NCBI RefSeq assembly: GCF_034119845.1
Contig: NZ_CP139420.1
Coordinates: forward strand, 598,001-662,000
Reading direction: 5' to 3'
Source of the DNA: Flavobacterium sp. NG2
Lineage (GTDB): Bacteria; Bacteroidota; Bacteroidia; Flavobacteriales; Flavobacteriaceae
DNA: 64,000 nt
The notes below the pieces were generated by a model that did not search any database, was not told the origin of the DNA, and worked only from the letters and a program-made list of their open reading frames with translations. Positions 62,973 through 64,000 of this stretch are shown here, in pieces. The position numbers and the translations under genes are program-made. How positions within the stretch are numbered: the first letter of the stretch is position 1; each line of letters begins with the position of its first letter.

Positions 62973-64000
62973 TTATCGAACAATCATCACTTTTTTTATT
63001 TTTGTCTCAATACCGTCTTCAGCAGATATAAAAATCATATACACACCCGAAGCTACTTTATAATTCCCAAAAGCAGTAGTATCCCACTCGATTGTTCCTC
63101 CTTCAGATATAGTTTCATAGACTAAATTCCCTTCTACATCCGTTATTTTAACATTTGCCTTATCGATTAAACCTGAAATTTTCACAGTTCCTTGATACCC
63201 TGGCCTTACTGGGTTAGGATAGACATAAGCATTACTCAAATCAGCACTTGCCTTAGTAGCTATCCCTTTAAACGAAACTAATCCTTTTGCTGTCGCTATA
63301 AAAACCTCACCTGTAGTCCCTCTAATTACTACATCATTTATAGTATTACTTGGCAAGGGAGAATTATTTACTGTAAAGTGATAAATTGTTTTTTGACCAT
63401 CAGGAGACACTAAAAACAAACCCGAATCAATAGTAGCAATCCACTTATTATTTGCTCCATCAACCACAATATCTGTAATAAATTGTTCGTACATTAATTC
63501 TTGAGCCAAACCATCTTCCAAAATTATCACAGCTTTTGTGGTTAATTTATCATCGGTTTGAAAACTATTAACATTTGACAAAACCCTCAAACCTTTCGAT
63601 GTTCCCACCCAAAGCTGTCCATTATTATCAACAGCCACTGCTCTGGTATCATTAGAAGGCATATTCCCCTCATTTTCACCAAAACCAAACCTCTTAAAAA
63701 CATTAGTTTTTTCGTTAAAACCAACCACTCCATCTTTATAAGTTCCCATCCATTTAGTTCCATTTTTATCAATTACAATCTTACCAAATGGCTCTTCTTC
63801 ACTATTAGAACCTAAGATTGTCACTGTTGAGAATTTTTGCCAATCTCCATTAGACCTTAGCACTTTTAAACCATTCTTAACTAAGCTATTTGTAACCCAC
63901 AAATCTCCATTCTTATCAAAGGCCGTTCCATTGATTCGTACATCAATATAATTTGGACCAATAAAAGTTAAGGTTTCTAGACCACTATTCTTTTCATTAT
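62973..64000 (-). CDS. Two-component-regulator-propeller protein with T9SS type A sorting domain, PorZ-like (cut by right edge)
   Basis: The frame stays open to base 64000, so the N-terminus lies outside; about 342 residues are visible. It has propeller blades with the repeated NGDLWVTN-type motif (DKNGTKWMGTYKDGVVGF, DNNGQLWVGTSKGLRVL, NNKWIATIDSGLFLV, TGEVFIATAKGLVSF). A type A sorting domain ends the protein (AYVYPNPVRPGYQGTVKIS, VKITDVEGNLVYET, ASGVYMIFI). This matches the layout of PorZ, which delivers anionic LPS to the T9SS sortase, and recO next door is in keeping with my recollection of flavobacterial porZ loci. An ordinary propeller cargo protein remains possible. Confidence 0.75.
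   Translation of the reverse strand, partial: NEKNSGLETLTFIGPNYIDVRINGTAFDKNGDLWVTNSLVKNGLKVLRSNGDWQKFSTVTILGSNSEEEPFGKIVIDKNGTKWMGTYKDGVVGFNEKTNVFKRFGFGENEGNMPSNDTRAVAVDNNGQLWVGTSKGLRVLSNVNSFQTDDKLTTKAVIILEDGLAQELMYEQFITDIVVDGANNKWIATIDSGLFLVSPDGQKTIYHFTVNNSPLPSNTINDVVIRGTTGEVFIATAKGLVSFKGIATKASADLSNAYVYPNPVRPGYQGTVKISGLIDKANVKITDVEGNLVYETISEGGTIEWDTTAFGNYKVASGVYMIFISAEDGIETKIKKVMIVR

Noticed and set aside
1..64000. Search for tRNA, rRNA, insertion sequences, phage or defence genes
   Set aside because: No sequence with the needed features was found; the gaps between genes are short and hold terminators, promoters or intergenic repeats.

Overview
The window comes from an AT-rich Bacteroidota genome, almost certainly Flavobacterium or a close relative. 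The evidence is PorP/SprF proteins, type IX secretion (T9SS) sorting domains of type A and type B, promoters of the Bacteroidota form (TTG, about 19 bp, TAnnTTTG), lipoproteins and OmpA/TPR proteins of flavobacterial type, and a lspA / DksA-like / ileS cluster. I see no tRNA, rRNA, insertion sequence, prophage or CRISPR array.

Region 1 (1-25454) holds two copies of one surface module, both on the minus strand: a giant repetitive adhesin with a type B sorting domain, then a PorP/SprF outer-membrane protein, then an OmpA-like TPR/PD40 protein. The first copy is cut by the left edge. Between the copies lies a plus-strand two-component system (membrane histidine kinase plus NarL-type regulator). 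The adhesins (2682 and 3535 aa) are mosaics of nearly identical DUF11, Ig-like and 97-residue repeats. They are presumably exported by T9SS and held at the surface with their own PorP/SprF partner.

Region 2 (25802-41311) is mainly a phosphate-starvation regulon: phoU, pstB, pstA, pstC, pstS, two OprO/P-type porins, phoR, phoB, a TonB-dependent receptor, a predicted beta-helix lipoprotein and a tiny T9SS sorting-domain protein. Six promoters here carry TTAACA-like direct repeats at exactly 11-bp spacing, set at one of two helically equivalent distances (9 or 20 bp) from the -7 element. I read this as the flavobacterial Pho box. PstC carries an extra periplasmic domain that resembles part of PstS.

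Region 3 (41395-64000) is mostly housekeeping: a LuxE-like acyltransferase, a Bax-inhibitor-1 family protein, DNA polymerase IV, a CYTH enzyme, an RlpA-like lipoprotein, Pgi, an operon of DUF3108 protein / tryptophan 2,3-dioxygenase / M23 peptidase, a patatin-BamA fusion, UvrC, an aspartoacylase-like enzyme, 5-formyl-THF cyclo-ligase, LspA, a DksA-like protein without its zinc finger, IleRS with an altered HIGH motif, RecO, and a PorZ-like propeller protein cut by the right edge. Several gaps hold dispersed flavobacterial intergenic repeats, including a strongly structured GC-richer element at 44840-45010. The gap at 51410-51771 holds a candidate small RNA.
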